From Bacteroidota bacterium (GTDB lineage Bacteria > Bacteroidota > Bacteroidia > Bacteroidales > JABHKC01), in the NCBI GenBank assembly GCA_018692315.1, contig JABHKC010000217.1, positions 1-46,387 on the forward strand: DNA of 46,387 nt, read 5' to 3'. Positions 43,325-46,387 of this stretch are shown here, piece by piece (position 1 is the stretch's first letter; each line of letters begins with the position of its first letter). The notes under the pieces are model-generated. The model made no database searches and was not told the DNA's origin. It was given only the letters and a program-made list of their open reading frames with translations. Both the position numbers and the translations under genes were made by a program.

Positions 43325-46246
43325 ATGAAACTTTGGTTTAATAAAAATTTAGAAAAAGAATTTATAGAGAATTACTTCGCAAGATCTCTTAAAAATATCC
43401 GTTTTGCATTTATTCTTGTCATAGTTTTATATATTTTATTGAGTATTTTAGATATATGGTTTATTCCAGAATCAAAGGATATTTCATTCTATTTTCGTCT
43501 GATTTTTGTTTTTCCAATTGTGTTGTTTTGCTTAATTATTACGTTTAAAAAAACAATATTTCAAAAATATTTTCAACAAATCCTTGCAATTATTGCTCTG
43601 GTAACTGCCTCCGGCACTTTAATAGTCTTGCCCTTTATTAAAGAAACAGAAATTGGATATCATACATACTTTTTGTATCTGTCATTAATAATAGTTTGGA
43701 ATTTTACGGTTCTGCGCATAAGATTCTACCATGCTTTCATTACAAATTTTATAGTGTTTTGCATTTTTATTGCAATTGAGTACTATCATTTTATTAATAT
43801 TGAAGACGTATCTAAACTAAACGATTTTTTTATAATTATTAATAAAGTCATAATTCTTTCATGGTCTTTTTTGGTAGGAATTATTGCAGGGTATTTTATA
43901 GAAAGGTCATATAGAATTGATTTTATCCAAAACAAAAGAATAGCAGAAGCACAAGCAGAAATAAAAGAAACAGGCGACAGATTTAAAAAACTCTTTGATA
44001 GTTCGCCTGATGCAATTTTTGTGGAAGACAAAGAAGGATTTGTGATAGATGCAAATGTAGAAGCATGTAAAATACATGGCATAAAGAAATCTGAACTAAT
44101 TGGAAAAAATGTAATAGACCTTGTTCCTGAAAAAAACCAAAGAGAAGTAAAACTATTTTACCCGAAATGGTTTTCAGGCGAAGTGAATCAAGCAGAAGGA
44201 TATACTCACACAACCAATAAAAAAGCCATTCCTGTCGAAATAAGAGGAAATATTATCCAGTATGCTAACGAAAAGGCTTTACTTCTGCATGTTAGGGATA
44301 TAACCGATAGGAGAAAAATTGAAGAAACCCTCAGACAAAATGAAGCAAAGTATAGAAGAGTTTTTGAGCAAGCAAGTGTTTCAATAATTATTACATCATC
44401 GGAATCAGTAAGATTTGCCAATCCAAAACTCTTAGGTTTGTTGGGAGTAAATAAGGACAAAATATCTTCAATTTCAATAATTGATTATATTCACCCAGAC
44501 GACAAAGAAAAAGTAATATCCAATCAGAAAAACCGACTTGAAGGCAAGAAGGTAGAAGACAAATACGATATTAGGATTATTCATACAAATAGTCAGATTC
44601 TTTGGGTAGAAATTCAAAATACTCTGATTGAATGGGAAAAAGAACCTGCCGTGCTTACTTTCGTGATAGACAATACCGAAAGAAAAAAAATGCAAAACTC
44701 AATTGAAGAAAATGAGCTCAAGCTAAAAGCAATTTTCAAAAGCATTCCAATTCCTTCATATCTATTTAGAAAATTAGATAATTTCTTTGTTCTTGAAAAA
44801 TTCAACGAAGCAGCATTTAAAGTTACTCACGGGCAAATTAAAAATTTTATTGGTACCAACCATATCGATCTTTACAAAAACAATCCAAAATTTCAAAAAG
44901 ACATTGTGCGATGCTTTGTCGAAAAATGTACAATTTCTTATAACTATTCGCATCTTTTCAAAAAATCAGGAAAACTAAAACACTATGCCGTGAAGTTTGC
45001 TTTTGTTTTTCCCGATATGGTTCTTCTTCACACAGAAGATATTACAAAACAAATTGAAATAAGAGAAGAACTGATAGTTGCAAAAAAGGAAGCTGAGGAA
45101 GCAAATGTTGTAAAAAGCGATTTTTTAGCTTCTATGAGTCACGAAATGAGAACACCCATGAACGCAATTATGGGCTTCAATAATTTGATGGAAACTACAA
45201 AACTTACAAATCTTCAGCAAGAATATCAAAACAATCTTCAAAATGCTTCGGAAAGATTAATGTCAATTATTAAAGACATTCTCGATCTTTCGAAAATTAA
45301 GGCAAAAGGCATGATGATAGAAAATAACCCATTTGATATTTTTTCCTTCATCGAGAAAATAGTTGAACCACTCAAAAAAGAAATAGCAGAAAAAGGTATA
45401 GGATTTAGTCTCAATATCGATCAAAAAATTCCGAAATTTCTAATTGGCGATGAACATAACCTTCAAAAAATTATTGGACATTTGCTTGGCAATGCATTTA
45501 AATATACAAATAGTGGGAATATTGACTTTTCGATAAAACAAATTCATCGATACAAAAAGCAAACTGAAAAAGTTGTGGTTCAGTTTTCGATCAAAGATTC
45601 TGGAATTGGAATTGAAGAAAAAAATCACAAAAAAATATTCGAACGGTTCACTCAAGTTGACACTTCCGTTCAGCGAGAATTTGGAGGAATTGGATTGGGA
45701 CTAACAATATGCAAGCAATTAGTTGAACTTATGAACGGTAAAATTTGGGTAGAAAGCCAACTTGGCAAGGGTTCGGTTTTTTGTTTTACAATCTTGTTTA
45801 ATATCGATGAACAAAATGAAAAATCACAAAAACAGAAAAATATTTCCATTGTAAAATCAAAATCAAACAAAGTTCCTAAACTGACAATTTTATACGTTGA
45901 AGATAATCCGATGAATGCACATATTGTCAAATCATATTTTGTAAAAAAAGGACATAATATTTCTATTGCATTAAATGGAAGAATTGCAATAGATTATCTG
46001 TCAAAAAAAAGTTTCGATATTATACTTATGGATATAGAAATGCCGGTTATGGACGGAATTAAAGCAAGTGAAATAATTAGAGACGAGAATTCAGAAGTTA
46101 TAAATCACAAAGTTCCGATAATTGCAGTTACCGCCCACGATACAAAAAAATATCGAAGCCTCAGCAAGGAAATAGGCATCAATCATTTTTTTACAAAACC
46201 CGTAAAACTTGAAGAATTGCACACTTTAGTACAATCATGTTTATAA
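43325..46246 (+). CDS. PAS hybrid histidine kinase with receiver domain
   Basis: 973-residue inner-membrane sensor kinase. An N-terminal block of about six membrane helices (about 25-200) is followed by three PAS-type sensor domains (about 215-335, 340-460 and 465-590), a HisKA domain with phosphorylated His606 in SHEMRTPMNAIMGF, and a HATPase domain (N box GHLLGNAFKYT at about 718, G boxes DSGIGIEE and GGIGLGLTICK near 792). A receiver domain (about 855-973) has acceptor Asp903 in LMDIEMPVMDG. No output DNA-binding domain is present, so the signal probably passes to a separate Hpt protein or regulator. It is divergent from the TPR-PAS phosphatase gene. The ligand is unknown. Confidence 0.95.
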   Translation: MKLWFNKNLEKEFIENYFARSLKNIRFAFILVIVLYILLSILDIWFIPESKDISFYFRLIFVFPIVLFCLIITFKKTIFQKYFQQILAIIALVTASGTLIVLPFIKETEIGYHTYFLYLSLIIVWNFTVLRIRFYHAFITNFIVFCIFIAIEYYHFINIEDVSKLNDFFIIINKVIILSWSFLVGIIAGYFIERSYRIDFIQNKRIAEAQAEIKETGDRFKKLFDSSPDAIFVEDKEGFVIDANVEACKIHGIKKSELIGKNVIDLVPEKNQREVKLFYPKWFSGEVNQAEGYTHTTNKKAIPVEIRGNIIQYANEKALLLHVRDITDRRKIEETLRQNEAKYRRVFEQASVSIIITSSESVRFANPKLLGLLGVNKDKISSISIIDYIHPDDKEKVISNQKNRLEGKKVEDKYDIRIIHTNSQILWVEIQNTLIEWEKEPAVLTFVIDNTERKKMQNSIEENELKLKAIFKSIPIPSYLFRKLDNFFVLEKFNEAAFKVTHGQIKNFIGTNHIDLYKNNPKFQKDIVRCFVEKCTISYNYSHLFKKSGKLKHYAVKFAFVFPDMVLLHTEDITKQIEIREELIVAKKEAEEANVVKSDFLASMSHEMRTPMNAIMGFNNLMETTKLTNLQQEYQNNLQNASERLMSIIKDILDLSKIKAKGMMIENNPFDIFSFIEKIVEPLKKEIAEKGIGFSLNIDQKIPKFLIGDEHNLQKIIGHLLGNAFKYTNSGNIDFSIKQIHRYKKQTEKVVVQFSIKDSGIGIEEKNHKKIFERFTQVDTSVQREFGGIGLGLTICKQLVELMNGKIWVESQLGKGSVFCFTILFNIDEQNEKSQKQKNISIVKSKSNKVPKLTILYVEDNPMNAHIVKSYFVKKGHNISIALNGRIAIDYLSKKSFDIILMDIEMPVMDGIKASEIIRDENSEVINHKVPIIAVTAHDTKKYRSLSKEIGINHFFTKPVKLEELHTLVQSCL

Positions 46247-46283
46247 TATTTAGCCTGAATAATTCATAAATTTTCGTCTCGAA

Positions 46284-46311
46284 AGTTCAAAATGTGTGTC
46301 AGATTTGAACT
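46284..46311. repeat. Inverted repeat after the kinase gene
   Basis: AGTTCAAA (46284-46291) and TTTGAACT (46304-46311), 12 nt apart, 37 bp after the kinase stop. No T-run follows, so it is not a standard terminator. Confidence 0.45.
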
Positions 46312-46318
46312 ACCACAG

Positions 46319-46364
46319 ATTTTTATTTTTGAGTAATAGCGAGCTATTTTGATGGAATAAAAAT
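46319..46364. repeat. Two-part inverted repeat at the right edge
   Basis: An outer ATTTTTATT (46319-46327) / AATAAAAAT (46356-46364) and an inner AATAGC (46335-46340) / GCTATT (46343-46348) make a hairpin with an internal loop. It may be the end of an element that continues beyond the window. Confidence 0.4.
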
Positions 46365-46387
46365 TGAGGACGGTCAAAGATGATGTG

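Overview
The window looks like a chromosomal segment of a free-living Bacteroidota bacterium, probably Bacteroidales or a related order. The DNA is strongly AT-rich. Starts are A-rich without clear Shine-Dalgarno sites, and eleven intergenic sites match the Bacteroidota -7 box TAnnTTTG. Several very large exported proteins end in type IX secretion system (T9SS) type A sorting domains. The order bamD, rpoZ, coaBC, DUF4835/porD, recN is also typical of the phylum. I saw no rRNA, tRNA, CRISPR array, phage or intact insertion sequence.

Layout. 1-4136: a T9SS cargo with choice-of-anchor L and SprB-like repeats, convergent with an unknown exported protein across a long shared terminator. 4290-7310: a lipoprotein translationally coupled to an undecaprenyl-phosphate sugar transferase, then rpe. 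7363-12067: a secreted C10 cysteine protease, convergent with dnaA. 12068-12647: a very AT-rich 580-bp spacer. 12648-23880: two adjacent giant paralogues built from lamin-tail, chitobiase-like and CotH-kinase domains. The second carries a 948-bp internal tandem duplication and a T9SS domain; the first lacks the T9SS domain. 24025-29603: the envelope/housekeeping cluster bamD, rpoZ, coaBC, porD, recN and a methyltransferase. 29781-32802: fabI, a small outer-membrane barrel, a cvfB-like S1 protein and a GNAT acetyltransferase. 33036-38321: a T9SS cargo, an inositol monophosphatase and a PagL-like lipid A deacylase. 38361-38521: a short MITE-like element. 38520-39828: a GyrI-like protein and a barrel protein, divergent. 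39884-46246: a TPR-PAS-SpoIIE phosphatase and a PAS hybrid histidine kinase, divergent across a 792-bp gap.

How the genes fit together. Much of the content concerns the cell envelope and its outside surface: barrel assembly (BamD), a T9SS component (PorD), four T9SS cargoes, lipid A trimming, polysaccharide initiation and lipid synthesis (FabI). Core genes lie between them: dnaA, rpoZ, recN, coaBC and rpe.

Most notable observations: (i) coaBC is split between two frames exactly at a run of nine T in the CoaC-CoaB linker, and the CoaB half has no usable start; (ii) the bamD promoter box ends 4 nt before the ATG, implying a leaderless transcript; (iii) lamin-tail modules of two alternating types have been duplicated as a pair; (iv) a 161-bp element with imperfect 18-bp terminal inverted repeats abuts a stop codon.
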